35,468 nucleotides of DNA from SIG636 sp045537905 (GCA_045537905.1 JAZSQJ010000047.1:1-35468); one strand, 5' to 3'. Shown: positions 1 to 7,884, counted from the first letter of the stretch. Numbers and translations: made by a program. The notes: generated from the letters alone by a model not told the origin.

Positions 1-118
1 TGACGAAGATATTGCCGAGCCGCAGTTGGTTCGGAAATTATACGACTTAACACGCAATATGTCCGAAGCAGATCTGAAAGTATTGATTAACACCGCAGAA
101 CGGTTAAACGAAAAATAA
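1..118 (+). CDS. C-terminal end of an unidentified protein (cut by window start)
   Basis: An open frame enters from the left edge in frame 2 and stops at the TAA at 116-118, giving 38 residues that end in ...INTAERLNEK. The piece is charged and probably helical, with no motif I can assign. Similar short helical tails occur on small DNA-binding regulators, but that is only a guess. An intrinsic terminator follows seven bases after the stop, which supports a real gene end. Function unknown. Confidence 0.5.
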   Translation, partial: DEDIAEPQLVRKLYDLTRNMSEADLKVLINTAERLNEK

Positions 119-124
119 CAAACA

Positions 125-172
125 AGGACTGTCTTAATGCAAAATCGCAACGTTTAAGACAGTCCTCTTTTA
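125..172 (+). terminator. Intrinsic terminator after the partial first gene
   Basis: A perfect 13-bp stem pairs 125-137 (AGGACTGTCTTAA) with 154-166 (TTAAGACAGTCCT), and CTTTTATA follows. On the opposite strand the stem is followed by TTGTTTGTTATTTTTC, so it may also stop transcripts of the convergent nag operon. Confidence 0.8.
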
Positions 173-210
173 TACCCACCCTTTATACCCTCAAATGATA
201 GGTTTAAGGC

Positions 211-333
211 GCTCAAAATCGGATATAGACAAAGCGAACTCCACCGCAGGCTGTACTCAATGTACTGCAAGGTGGAGTTCGTTTTGAGGGGCTGTCCATC
301 AAAGACAGCCCCGTTCTATACCGATTTTGAGTG
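211..333. repeat. Nested inverted-repeat element able to form a three-way junction
   Basis: The outer arms 212-228 and 316-331 pair over 16 bp with one bulged base. They enclose two hairpins. Hairpin A pairs 235-245 (CGAACTCCACC) with 271-281 around a core containing GTAC-tcaat-GTAC. Hairpin B pairs 288-296 (GGGGCTGTC) with 304-312. The element lies three bases beyond the stop of the ROK kinase gene, between two convergent genes. Hairpin B recurs after valS (35222-35247). The GTTCGTTTTGA that closes hairpin A recurs at 25272-25282. It looks like a small non-autonomous element or a 3'-end structure; function unknown. Confidence 0.7.
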
Positions 334-335
334 AC

Positions 336-1709
336 TTAATTGAGTTCGGGGAGAGAAGCGGCGGCCACAGACTGACCAACACGACGGCTCTTTTCATCGG
401 GAATGTGAAGCTGGATCTGCTTAGCAAGCTCAGGGAACTCTGCCTCAAGGGCTTCCTTAGCCTTAGCGATAAGGATGGTACCGCCCTCGCCGGAGGTAAC
501 TCTGCCCATAATGAGCAGGTGTCTGATATCGTAGAATCTTGCATAGTAAGCGATAGCGTAGCCGAAGCAGGTACCGATGGTGCTGTAAACCTTGGCGGCA
601 CGCTCGTCACCCTCTGCCATAAGGCCCTGAACAACCTTAAGCTTTTCAGCGGGAGAGAGGTTTTCGTCCAGCTCTATGCCTGCATAGGGAGCGTACTTGA
701 TAACGCCGTCCTGGGAGAAGTACTTAACGCCGCAGCCGTAGTCGCCGGACCACTCGTCAACCATAGCGTCGGGATTGTAGTCGCAGGGAACGAAAGCAAG
801 CTCGTTAAGCCAGCCGGTAATGTTGCCTGCGCCGTCAACGTAGCCTGCAGCCTCGGAGGTACCCATAGCAACGCCAACAACGTTGTTGTCCTCAAGGGAC
901 ATAGCGCCTGCAAGAGCGGTAACGTCGCCGTCGTTAGCAACAACCAGAGGAACGTCACCGATTTCCTTGGCAACGTCTATGTACATATTCTTAACGTACT
1001 TATCAAAGTCCTCGTCGTTAACCTTAAGGAAGAGGGAAGCAACCATTATACGGTTGTCAACGTAGATACCTGCGCTGGAAACGCCGATAGCATCAACTCT
1101 GGGCATCTTGGAAGCCGCAGTCTTCATAGCGTTGAGTATACCCTCGTAGTGGTACTTAGGGTCAGTGTTGGTCTTGGGGAACCATACAACCTCTTCGGAG
1201 TAAACGGGCTCGCCGTCGATAACGGCGCTAACCTTTCTGTCGCTTCCGCCTGCGTCAAAGCCGATACGGCAGCCGTCCAGGTGTCTGCCAACGGGGCTTG
1301 CAGCCTCGTTTCTTACGGGAGCGTTTGTCAGGTCGGTGAGAATAACCTCAAAGGGCTTCTCATAAACTCTCTCCATAAACTTATAGTCAAATTCTCTTTC
1401 GCCGCCGTCCTTGTAAGCCGCAACTATACGCTCACCGAGAACGGGTGCGCCTGCAAGAATTATCTTATAGCCGCCGTAAACCCAAAGCATAGACTTAACA
1501 AGTCTTTCAATGTAACGGTAGTTCTCTTCGTCCTTACCGGTGCCTTCGGGATGGATACGGGTCTTGTAAACGGAGGTATAATCGTTGTTACGAACAACGC
1601 CGATAACAACGTCCTGTCCGTCCACCTTAACAGCCTCTTCAAAGTCTCTGCAAAGAACGGACATAGGAGCAAAATTGGGGTCAAGTACGGGGGTAACCTT
1701 AAGCTTCAT
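336..1709 (-). CDS. ROK-family sugar kinase-like protein, probably for an amino sugar
   Basis: The protein has 457 residues. The C-terminal ~310 residues carry a ROK/hexokinase-type fold: a phosphate-binding loop GFDAGGSD at about 150-157, an N-D-G-D segment at about 259-262 that would supply the catalytic Asp, and an AMGTSEAAG adenosine-side loop. A ~140-residue N-terminal extension precedes the kinase core. The zinc-binding Cys cluster typical of many ROK proteins is not visible. The start chosen is the ATG at 1709, 11 bases after GGAGG; a TTG at 1718 in the same frame lies too close to the Shine-Dalgarno. The start overlaps the nagA stop by 11 bases, so the two are translationally coupled. 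The coupling suggests N-acetylglucosamine or a related sugar as substrate. That is inference from context, not from specificity residues. Confidence 0.72.
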   Translation of the reverse strand: MKLKVTPVLDPNFAPMSVLCRDFEEAVKVDGQDVVIGVVRNNDYTSVYKTRIHPEGTGKDEENYRYIERLVKSMLWVYGGYKIILAGAPVLGERIVAAYKDGGEREFDYKFMERVYEKPFEVILTDLTNAPVRNEAASPVGRHLDGCRIGFDAGGSDRKVSAVIDGEPVYSEEVVWFPKTNTDPKYHYEGILNAMKTAASKMPRVDAIGVSSAGIYVDNRIMVASLFLKVNDEDFDKYVKNMYIDVAKEIGDVPLVVANDGDVTALAGAMSLEDNNVVGVAMGTSEAAGYVDGAGNITGWLNELAFVPCDYNPDAMVDEWSGDYGCGVKYFSQDGVIKYAPYAGIELDENLSPAEKLKVVQGLMAEGDERAAKVYSTIGTCFGYAIAYYARFYDIRHLLIMGRVTSGEGGTILIAKAKEALEAEFPELAKQIQLHIPDEKSRRVGQSVAAASLPELN

Positions 1710-2838
1710 AACGAACAAAGCCTCCTATAATAGTTTTTTGTATTCTTATATCTTCATCAAATATAACAAGGTCAGCGTCCTTGCCTGCTTCGATAGAGCC
1801 CTTGACGCCATCAACCTTGATAGCCTTCGCAGGGTTAAGGGAAGCGGCGTTAACTACCTCGTACAGAGGCAGGTCCGTGTTGTCCTTTACGTTGCGAACG
1901 GCGTCGTTCATACGGAGCACGCTGCCTGCAATGGTGCCGTCCTCAAGGAGGCACTCGATACCCTTAAGGTAAAACTTCTGACCGCCAAGGTCGTACTCGC
2001 CGTCGGGCATACCGCCTGCACGGGTACAGTCGGTAATAAGGCAAAGCTTGTCACCCTTGGTCTTTGCAACCAGAGAGAACAGCGCCTTGTGGATATGGAA
2101 GGTATCACAGATAAGCTCAACGGTAACGTCGCTGGTAAGCGCCGCACCTACAACGCCGGGGTTACGGTGCTGGAGCGCCGTCTGTGCATTAAACAGGTGG
2201 GTAATGTGACCAACGCCGTTGTCAATAGCCGCACGAGCCTCCTCGTAGGTGGCGTTGGTATGACCCATAGAGGGAAGGATATCGGTATCTCTCCTGAGCT
2301 CTCTGAGCATAGAGAAGTCCTCGTCCATCTCGGGAGCAACGGTGGTAATCTTGATAATGTCCTTATACTTCTTGAAGAACTCGGCAGTAGGGGTAAGGAT
2401 ATGCTCCTCAGCCTGGGCACCCTTCTTCTTGGGGTTGATATAGGGACCCTCGGCGTTAACGCCGAGAATAGCCGCGCCGTTCCAGCTCTTGCTCTCCTCC
2501 ATAAGGGAAGCGATAGTATCAAAGGCCTTGGAAAGCTGCTCCGCAGAAACGGTCATAGTCGTGGGCAGCCAAGCGGTAACGCCGTTTTTGGCAATGCCCT
2601 CGGACATAATACGGATACCCTCTGCACTACCGTCGGAGGAGTCCTCACCCAGATAGCCGTGGATGTGCAAATCAATAAAGCCGGGTGCAACGTAGTTGCC
2701 CTTGGCATCAATAACCTCAGCACCCTCGGGGATACTGCAGGGGCAAACGATGCCGCTTATTTTCTCGTCATACGCCAGTGCCTTACCGCAAACGATACGG
2801 TCCTTAAGCACTATTTTACAGTTTGTTATATACTTCAA
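1699..2838 (-). CDS. nagA: N-acetylglucosamine-6-phosphate deacetylase
   Basis: This cytoplasmic enzyme removes acetate from GlcNAc-6-phosphate to give glucosamine-6-phosphate, in amino-sugar and cell-wall recycling. The 379 residues match the family length. The amidohydrolase signatures appear in order: HIHG (59-61), EGPY (130-133), GHTNAT (192-197), HLFNA (214-218) and the catalytic Asp in LITD (D270). The only in-frame start is TTG at 2838, because an in-frame stop lies immediately upstream. AAGGAGG sits 10 bases before this TTG, and an out-of-frame ATG at 2845 lies between them. The gene is the first of a two-gene nag unit with the kinase, behind its own promoter. No nagB is in the window. 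Confidence 0.93.
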   Translation of the reverse strand: MKYITNCKIVLKDRIVCGKALAYDEKISGIVCPCSIPEGAEVIDAKGNYVAPGFIDLHIHGYLGEDSSDGSAEGIRIMSEGIAKNGVTAWLPTTMTVSAEQLSKAFDTIASLMEESKSWNGAAILGVNAEGPYINPKKKGAQAEEHILTPTAEFFKKYKDIIKITTVAPEMDEDFSMLRELRRDTDILPSMGHTNATYEEARAAIDNGVGHITHLFNAQTALQHRNPGVVGAALTSDVTVELICDTFHIHKALFSLVAKTKGDKLCLITDCTRAGGMPDGEYDLGGQKFYLKGIECLLEDGTIAGSVLRMNDAVRNVKDNTDLPLYEVVNAASLNPAKAIKVDGVKGSIEAGKDADLVIFDEDIRIQKTIIGGFVRYEA

Positions 2839-2875
2839 AAGCCATTATCCTCCTTATAATTTTGTTATTTACCTT

Positions 2876-2904
2876 ATTTTACTATATACTTACGAAAAAA
2901 GCAA
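2876..2904 (-). promoter_or_regulatory. Predicted housekeeping promoter for nagA-kinase
   Basis: On the minus strand, TTGCTT (2904-2899) and TAAAAT (2881-2876) are separated by exactly 17 bases. Predicted initiation is near 2869, about 20 bases before the nagA Shine-Dalgarno. This lets the nag pair be expressed apart from the upstream acpP-phosphatase pair. Confidence 0.6.
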
Positions 2905-2907
2905 GAC

Positions 2908-3540
2908 CTAAGCAAGGATAAATTCAAGCAAATCCTGCATATCCTTCACAATCGGTTGCAGTAAGACGCTGTCTCCGTAGCCCCAGTCCACCCCAAGGAA
3001 GTCAAAGCCGCATTCCTCTGCAGTACGCCTGTCCGTAATATAGTCCCCTACGAACAGCACCCGCCCGGGCTTGTCCACAGCAGATAGCGCCGTCATAGGT
3101 ATATCGGGGGCAGGCTTACGGAGAAGCCCCTCCTTCCTGCCGCACACGGAGCAAAATACCCCGGGGAAGAAATGCTCCATAAGACGCTCTGCCAGAAAAT
3201 GCTCCTTGTTAGTAGCAACGCACAGCCTTACGCCTGCCGCCTTAAGGACGGAAAGGGCCTCGGCTATCCCCTCGTAAGGGGTGGTGTTATCCAGCAAATG
3301 CTCCCTCTGGTAAAGGCAAAACTGCTCCATAGCCTGTTCTATGACCCTGCCGTCGGTACCCTGAGGACAGCAACGCTCCATAAGCACCCTCAGCCCGTCT
3401 CCTATGCGTACCCTTATCTCCTCTTTGGAGAGGGTTCTAAAAGAAAACCCTGACAGGGCGCTGTTAACAGCGCAGGCAAGGTCACCAAGGGTGTCAAGCA
3501 ACGTCCCGTCAAGGTCAAAAATCACAGTATCGTATCTCAT
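2908..3540 (-). CDS. HAD-superfamily phosphatase, phosphoglycolate phosphatase-like
   Basis: The protein has 210 residues with the three HAD motifs. Motif I is FDLDGTLLDT at 8-17, with nucleophile Asp9 or 10 and acid/base Asp two residues on. Motif II is in VATNK near 108-112. The motif III region is RKPAPD with VGDYITD, where the usual Ser of VGDS is Tyr. A helical cap lies between motifs I and II, as in the Gph/PGMB subfamily. It probably hydrolyses a small phosphorylated metabolite in the cytoplasm; the substrate cannot be read from sequence. Its ATG overlaps the acpP stop (ATGA, 3537-3540), indicating coupled translation. Confidence 0.85.
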   Translation of the reverse strand: MRYDTVIFDLDGTLLDTLGDLACAVNSALSGFSFRTLSKEEIRVRIGDGLRVLMERCCPQGTDGRVIEQAMEQFCLYQREHLLDNTTPYEGIAEALSVLKAAGVRLCVATNKEHFLAERLMEHFFPGVFCSVCGRKEGLLRKPAPDIPMTALSAVDKPGRVLFVGDYITDRRTAEECGFDFLGVDWGYGDSVLLQPIVKDMQDLLEFILA

Positions 3541-3770
3541 TTATCGCCAACGATACGCTCAAGATACTCGGTAACGTCGCCAACGGTCTTGAGCTTTAGA
3601 GCGTCCTCGTCGGAAATGGTAATGCCCATCTCGGATTCAAGCACCATAAGAATCTCCACCAGGTCAAGGGAGTCTGCATTAAGGTCGTCCATTATATCGC
3701 TGTTATCGTGGATATCAGCGGGGTCGATTCTAAGCTGCTTGGAAAGCACGTCAACAATCTTTTCTCTCAT
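3537..3770 (-). CDS. acpP: Acyl carrier protein
   Basis: The 77-residue acidic protein has the phosphopantetheine attachment motif DSLDLVE with modifiable Ser34. It carries growing acyl chains during fatty-acid synthesis, in its 4'-phosphopantetheinylated form. The start chosen is the ATG at 3770, with GGAGG ten bases upstream; an upstream in-frame extension to 3800 would cross the Shine-Dalgarno and is rejected. No other fatty-acid gene is beside it, so this could be the housekeeping ACP or a second one. CoaD, which makes a CoA precursor, is encoded 19 kb away in the window. Confidence 0.92.
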   Translation of the reverse strand: MREKIVDVLSKQLRIDPADIHDNSDIMDDLNADSLDLVEILMVLESEMGITISDEDALKLKTVGDVTEYLERIVGDK

Positions 3771-3814
3771 TAAACAAAAACCTCCAAAATAAAAGTGCAA
3801 AAATTGCTATATGT

Positions 3815-3843
3815 ATAATAATATAAAAAATCCGTTTTGGCAA
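3815..3843 (-). promoter_or_regulatory. Predicted promoter for acpP
   Basis: On the minus strand, TTGCCA (3843-3838) is followed after 17 bases by TATTAT (3820-3815), with a TATACA just beyond. It is divergent from the ruvC promoter, with about 30 AT-rich bases between the two -35 boxes. Confidence 0.6.
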
Positions 3844-3876
3844 TACCTAAATTAAAAAAATATGTAATTTATATTA

Positions 3877-3905
3877 TTGACTACAGGGTCTTGTTGTGCT
3901 ACAAT
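3877..3905 (+). promoter_or_regulatory. Predicted housekeeping promoter of the ruvC to mscL run
   Basis: TTGACT (3877-3882), a 17-base spacer and TACAAT (3900-3905) form a near-consensus sigma-A promoter. Initiation is expected near 3912, some 40 bases before the ruvC start. No other strong promoter is apparent before the terminator at 18850, although internal promoters cannot be excluded. Confidence 0.75.
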
Positions 3906-3954
3906 GATACAGTATGGGAAAGTATACGGCAAAATGGGGGTAGAGGCAAAAAAC

Positions 3955-4440
3955 ATGGTAATTTTGGGTATAGACCCGGGCATTGCCACCGTAGGCTACG
4001 GTGTTATTGCGGCGGAGGGCGGCAAGTTTCAGGCGCTGGAATACGGCGCTATAATTACCCCTGCCCACACTATGCTGGAAAAAAGACTTTCTAAAATTTA
4101 TTCGGACCTTAGCGATATAATAAAGCGTCACAAGCCCGACGCTATGGCAGTGGAGGAGCTGTTTTTTAACAAGAACGTAAAGACGGCTATAGACGTTGCC
4201 CACGGCAGGGGGGTTATTCTGCTGGCGGCAGAGAGACAGGGGATAGATATTTACGAGTACACCCCTTTGCAGATAAAGCAAAACCTTGTAGGCTACGGCA
4301 GGGCGGAAAAGGGGCAGATAATGTATATGACAAAGCTCCTTCTGGGGCTGGACAAGACCCCTAAGCCCGACGATACGGCAGACGCACTGGCAATAGCAAT
4401 CTGCCACGCAAACTTTATATCGCACAACTACGGATGGTGA
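3955..4440 (+). CDS. ruvC: Crossover junction endodeoxyribonuclease RuvC
   Basis: RuvC resolves Holliday junctions by paired nicking. The 161-residue protein has the RNase H-like active site. Asp7 lies in GIDPG, a Glu in VEELFF (about 66-71), and two Asp residues in the C-terminal KPDDTADALA segment. The start at 3955 is chosen because AGAGG lies eight bases upstream and the core begins with MVILGIDPG; the longer frame from 3877 would overlap the promoter. It is followed after seven bases by ruvA and then ruvB, giving the complete resolvasome in one operon. Confidence 0.95.
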   Translation: MVILGIDPGIATVGYGVIAAEGGKFQALEYGAIITPAHTMLEKRLSKIYSDLSDIIKRHKPDAMAVEELFFNKNVKTAIDVAHGRGVILLAAERQGIDIYEYTPLQIKQNLVGYGRAEKGQIMYMTKLLLGLDKTPKPDDTADALAIAICHANFISHNYGW

Positions 4441-4447
4441 CGGAAAT

Positions 4448-5044
4448 ATGTTTTATTATATAAACGGCAAACTGGTACATTTGGCAGAGGACTTTGCCGC
4501 TATCGACTGCGGCGGCGTCTGCTACAAAACCTGCATAAGCGGTACCACCTACAGTGCTCTTGCCCCTCTTTTCGGCAAGGAAGCAAAGGTATACACCCAT
4601 CTGGTGGTAAGGGAGGACGTGTTTGAGCTGTACGGCTTTGCTACCGAGGAGGAGCTGGAGTTTTTCAGGCTTTTGATAAGCGTGTCCGGGGTAGGGCCCA
4701 AGGCGGCGTGCGCCGTGCTAACGGGCTTGTCTCCCGCGGCTCTTGCCTCGGCGGTGAATGCGGGTGACGCCAAGGCGATAAGCCGTGCCCAGGGTGTAGG
4801 ACTAAAAACGGCACAGAAGATTATATTGGAGCTGGGCGGTAAAGTCCAAAGGCTTGGCGTTACGGGTGCGGATATATCCGATGCGCCCGTGGCAGGGGGC
4901 GGTGCCGACGGTGACGCTCTTGACGCCCTTCTCGTTCTTGGCTACCGCAGGGACGAGGCTACGGCGGCACTTAAGGGCGTGCCGGCAAACCTCAGCCTTG
5001 AGGAAAAGATAAGCGAGGCGCTGAAACGCCTGTCTTGGATATAG
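4448..5044 (+). CDS. ruvA: Holliday junction DNA helicase subunit RuvA
   Basis: The 198-residue protein binds four-way junctions as a tetramer and loads RuvB. An N-terminal OB-fold domain (1-62, with LVVREDVFELYGF) is followed by two helix-hairpin-helix motifs, SGVGPKAA (about 79-86) and QGVGLKTAQKI (about 115-125). A Gly/Ala/Asp linker (about 135-152) leads to the C-terminal RuvB-binding domain. The sequence upstream has only a weak Shine-Dalgarno (GGTGACGG), suggesting dependence on ruvC translation seven bases away. Confidence 0.95.
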   Translation: MFYYINGKLVHLAEDFAAIDCGGVCYKTCISGTTYSALAPLFGKEAKVYTHLVVREDVFELYGFATEEELEFFRLLISVSGVGPKAACAVLTGLSPAALASAVNAGDAKAISRAQGVGLKTAQKIILELGGKVQRLGVTGADISDAPVAGGGADGDALDALLVLGYRRDEATAALKGVPANLSLEEKISEALKRLSWI

Positions 5045-5069
5045 AATTTAAGAGAAGGAGGGCGAAGGG

Positions 5070-6137
5070 ATGCCTATAAATACGGGTAACGAATACGAGT
5101 TTGATTACGAAAGCCGCATAATGGGTATGGAAGCTTCTGCAGAGGATGCGGAAAACGAAAACTCACTGCGCCCTAAGACTATGGAGGACTACGTAGGGCA
5201 GGAAAAGGTAAAGGAAAACCTGTCTATATTCATAGCCGCCGCCAAGGAGCGTGGGGACAGCCTTGACCACGTGCTGTTGCACGGACCACCCGGCTTGGGC
5301 AAGACTACGCTGTCTATGATAATAGCCGCCGAGCTGGGGGTGAACCTTAAGGTTACCAGCGGTCCCGCCATAGAAAAGGGGCGTGATCTGGCGGCGTTGC
5401 TTACCACCCTCGGACCTAACGATATTTTGTTTATAGATGAGATACACCGTCTGCCCAGGCAGGTTGAGGAGGTGCTGTACTCCGCTATGGAGGACTATGC
5501 CCTGGATCTGATGATGGGCAAGGGCCCTGCGGCAAGAAGCATCCGCATACCCCTTAAGCCCTTTACCTTGATAGGCGCCACCACCAGGGCAGGTCAGCTT
5601 TCCTCCCCTCTCAGGGATAGGTTTGGTATGCTGTTCCGCCTGGAGATGTATACCAACGAGGAGCTGGCGTCTATAGTGTCCCGCAGCGGCGGCATACTGG
5701 GGATAGAAATAACCGAGGACGGCGCATTGGAGATAGCAAGCCGTTCCAGGGGTACGCCCCGTATAGCAAACCGCTTGCTTAAGCGTGTGCGTGACTTTGC
5801 GCAGGTTGTGGGCAACGGCGTGATAGACAAGCGGATAGCAGACAAGGCGTTGGCAAGCCTTGATATAGACAGCCTTGGGCTGGATGCCACGGACAGGCGT
5901 ATGCTTAGCGCCATAATCAAGCATTTCGGCGGCGGTCCCGTAGGGCTGGAGACCCTGGCGGCTGTAACGGGCGAGGAGGCAGTTACCCTTGAGGACGTGT
6001 ACGAGCCTTACCTTTTACAGCTTGGCTTTATAAACCGTACCCCCCGGGGCAGGTGTGCAACGGCAGGTGCCTATAAGCACCTGGGTATTGCCGTTCCCGA
6101 CGGGGCGGCAAGCCAAACCAAATTTTTTGACAGTTAA
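5070..6137 (+). CDS. ruvB: Holliday junction branch migration ATPase RuvB
   Basis: This AAA+ hexameric motor drives branch migration with RuvA. Of the 355 residues, Walker A is GPPGLGKTT (72-80), Walker B FIDEIHR (121-127), sensor 1 GATTRAG (169-175), and the LRDRFG arginine-finger region is near 181-186. A C-terminal winged-helix domain follows. The N-terminus is about ten residues longer than usual, with an acidic stretch. AAGGAGG is placed eight bases before the ATG. Confidence 0.96.
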   Translation: MPINTGNEYEFDYESRIMGMEASAEDAENENSLRPKTMEDYVGQEKVKENLSIFIAAAKERGDSLDHVLLHGPPGLGKTTLSMIIAAELGVNLKVTSGPAIEKGRDLAALLTTLGPNDILFIDEIHRLPRQVEEVLYSAMEDYALDLMMGKGPAARSIRIPLKPFTLIGATTRAGQLSSPLRDRFGMLFRLEMYTNEELASIVSRSGGILGIEITEDGALEIASRSRGTPRIANRLLKRVRDFAQVVGNGVIDKRIADKALASLDIDSLGLDATDRRMLSAIIKHFGGGPVGLETLAAVTGEEAVTLEDVYEPYLLQLGFINRTPRGRCATAGAYKHLGIAVPDGAASQTKFFDS

Positions 6138-6148
6138 GGGGAAAACTT

Positions 6149-7033
6149 ATGTTTATAGCCTCAAATTGGAGTGATTACAGCCTGCTTGACGCAGGCGGCG
6201 GCAAGAGACTTGAGCGCTGGGGCGACTACGTCCTTGTCCGTCCCGACCCTCAGGTTATATGGGCAGGGGGCGAGGGCGGCAAGTGGCGTAAGGCAAACGG
6301 CGTGTACAGCCGTTCCTCAGGCGGCGGCGGAAGCTGGGTAAAAAAGGATATGCCCGAGGAATGGGAAATTGGCTACAGCCTTTGCGGTAATAGCGACGAG
6401 GCAAGTCTTATGCGTTTTTCCGTATCCCCGATGGGCTTCAAGCACACGGGCGTTTTCCCTGAGCAGGCGGCTAATTGGGACTGGTTTTACGAGCTGATTA
6501 AAAACGCAGGCAGACCTATAAAGCTTCTTAACCTTTTTGCCTATACGGGCGGTGCATCCGTTGCGGCGGCAAAGGCAGGCGCTTTTGTGTGCCACGTGGA
6601 CGCCTCTAAGGGTATGGTTGCCCGTGCTAAGCTTAACGCAAGCCTCAGCGGTGTAAGGCAGGACGGCATCCGCTTTATCGTGGACGACTGCTTTAAGTTT
6701 GTCCGCAGGGAGCAGCGCAGAGGCAATAAGTACGACGCTATTATCCTTGACCCTCCCTCCTACGGCAGAGGGCCGGGTGGGGAAAAGTGGTCGCTGGAGG
6801 CAGACCTTGACAGCCTGGTGGCTGACCTGGTTCCCCTCCTTTCCGATAACCCCCTGTTCGTGCTTCTTAATTCATATACGGCGGGACTTTCTCCCTCCAC
6901 CTGCGGTTACATCCTTGGCTTGGCGCTTAAGCCTCGCTTCGGCGGCAGGGTGGACAGCGACGAGCTGGGACTGCCCGTGGAGGCAAGCGGACTTTGCCTG
7001 CCCTGCGGTGCGTCCGCAAGGTTTACTGTTTAG
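6149..7033 (+). CDS. Class I SAM-dependent methyltransferase, RlmI/RlmK-like
   Basis: The 294-residue protein has a SAM-binding motif I, LLNLFAYTGGAS (126-137), an acidic motif II around VDAS (150-153) and the catalytic loop DPPSYGRGPG (201-210). This combination is characteristic of the COG1092 group of 23S rRNA cytosine or guanine methyltransferases. The N-terminal PUA domain found in RlmI is absent, and the first ~95 residues form a short beta-rich region. The RNA target is inferred from family and not readable here. It sits 11 bases after ruvB, with AAGGGGA overlapping the ruvB stop. Confidence 0.8.
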   Translation: MFIASNWSDYSLLDAGGGKRLERWGDYVLVRPDPQVIWAGGEGGKWRKANGVYSRSSGGGGSWVKKDMPEEWEIGYSLCGNSDEASLMRFSVSPMGFKHTGVFPEQAANWDWFYELIKNAGRPIKLLNLFAYTGGASVAAAKAGAFVCHVDASKGMVARAKLNASLSGVRQDGIRFIVDDCFKFVRREQRRGNKYDAIILDPPSYGRGPGGEKWSLEADLDSLVADLVPLLSDNPLFVLLNSYTAGLSPSTCGYILGLALKPRFGGRVDSDELGLPVEASGLCLPCGASARFTV

Positions 7034-7041
7034 AGGTAGCT

Positions 7042-7881
7042 ATGGCTTATATTGAGATAAAGGACCTGTGCTTCTCCTACGAGGAGGAGGGTACGGTCAG
7101 GATTTTTGACGGACTTGACCTTAGCTTTGAAAAGGGCACCTACACCGCCATACTGGGCAGAAACGGCAGCGGTAAAAGCACCCTTGCCAAGCTGATGTGC
7201 GGTATACTACAGCCCGTGGGGGGCAGTATAAGCGTAGGCGGCTATTCCACCGAGGATGAGGAGCAGCTTTTTAAGCTGAGGCAAAACTGCGGTATGATAT
7301 TCCAAAACCCCGATAACCAGATAGTGGCAAGCGTGGTGGAGGAGGACGTGGCGTTTGCGCCGGAAAACCTGGGGCTTGAGCCCGGGGAGATACGCCGCAG
7401 GGTAGACGAGGCGCTTGACGACGTGGGTATGAGGGAATACGCTCTCCACGCCACCCACAAGCTGTCGGGGGGACAAAAACAGCGTGTTGCCATAGCAGGC
7501 GTGCTGGCGATGCGTCCCGATTGCATTATCTTTGACGAGGCGACGGCTATGCTTGACCCTGTGGGCAGGCGTGACATAGCGGCGGTAATGCGCCGTCTTA
7601 ACAAGGAGCAGGGCATTACCGTTATCAACATCACCCATTATATGAGCGAGGCTGCAGAGGCGGAGCGTATAGTGGTGCTGGACGGAGGCAGAGTTCTTAT
7701 GGACGGCACGCCACGGGAGGTCTTTGCCAGGGGCGAGGAGCTTCGGGCGGTTAAGCTTGATACCCCTCAAATAACGGAGCTGTGCGATATGCTTACCGAG
7801 GCGGGGATTGAACTGCCAAAGGGCATACTGCATACTATGGAGGCGGCAGACGCCATAGAAAACTACGTAAAGGGACTTTAA
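7042..7881 (+). CDS. ecfA1: Energy-coupling factor transporter ATPase A1
   Basis: One of the two cytoplasmic ATPases powering vitamin or metal uptake by ECF transporters. In 279 residues, Walker A is GRNGSGKS (39-46), the Q-loop FQNPDNQ (87-93), the ABC signature LSGGQKQR (141-148) and Walker B IIFDEA (162-167), followed by the EcfA-specific C-terminal segment. The ATG at 7042 is preferred over the 6994 frame start because GAGG lies five bases upstream and homologues begin with this short beta strand. It is followed four bases later by ecfA2. Confidence 0.93.
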   Translation: MAYIEIKDLCFSYEEEGTVRIFDGLDLSFEKGTYTAILGRNGSGKSTLAKLMCGILQPVGGSISVGGYSTEDEEQLFKLRQNCGMIFQNPDNQIVASVVEEDVAFAPENLGLEPGEIRRRVDEALDDVGMREYALHATHKLSGGQKQRVAIAGVLAMRPDCIIFDEATAMLDPVGRRDIAAVMRRLNKEQGITVINITHYMSEAAEAERIVVLDGGRVLMDGTPREVFARGEELRAVKLDTPQITELCDMLTEAGIELPKGILHTMEAADAIENYVKGL

Positions 7882-7884
7882 GTA

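Noticed and set aside
327..1730. 467-codon + strand open frame opposite the ROK kinase
   Set aside because: It mirrors a gene with clear family motifs and coupled start, has low-complexity Ala/Val/Asn-rich composition, no Shine-Dalgarno and no recognisable domain. It is a codon-bias shadow.
7000..7042. Vitamin riboswitch before the ECF genes
   Set aside because: ecfA1 starts nine bases after the methyltransferase stop, leaving no leader.
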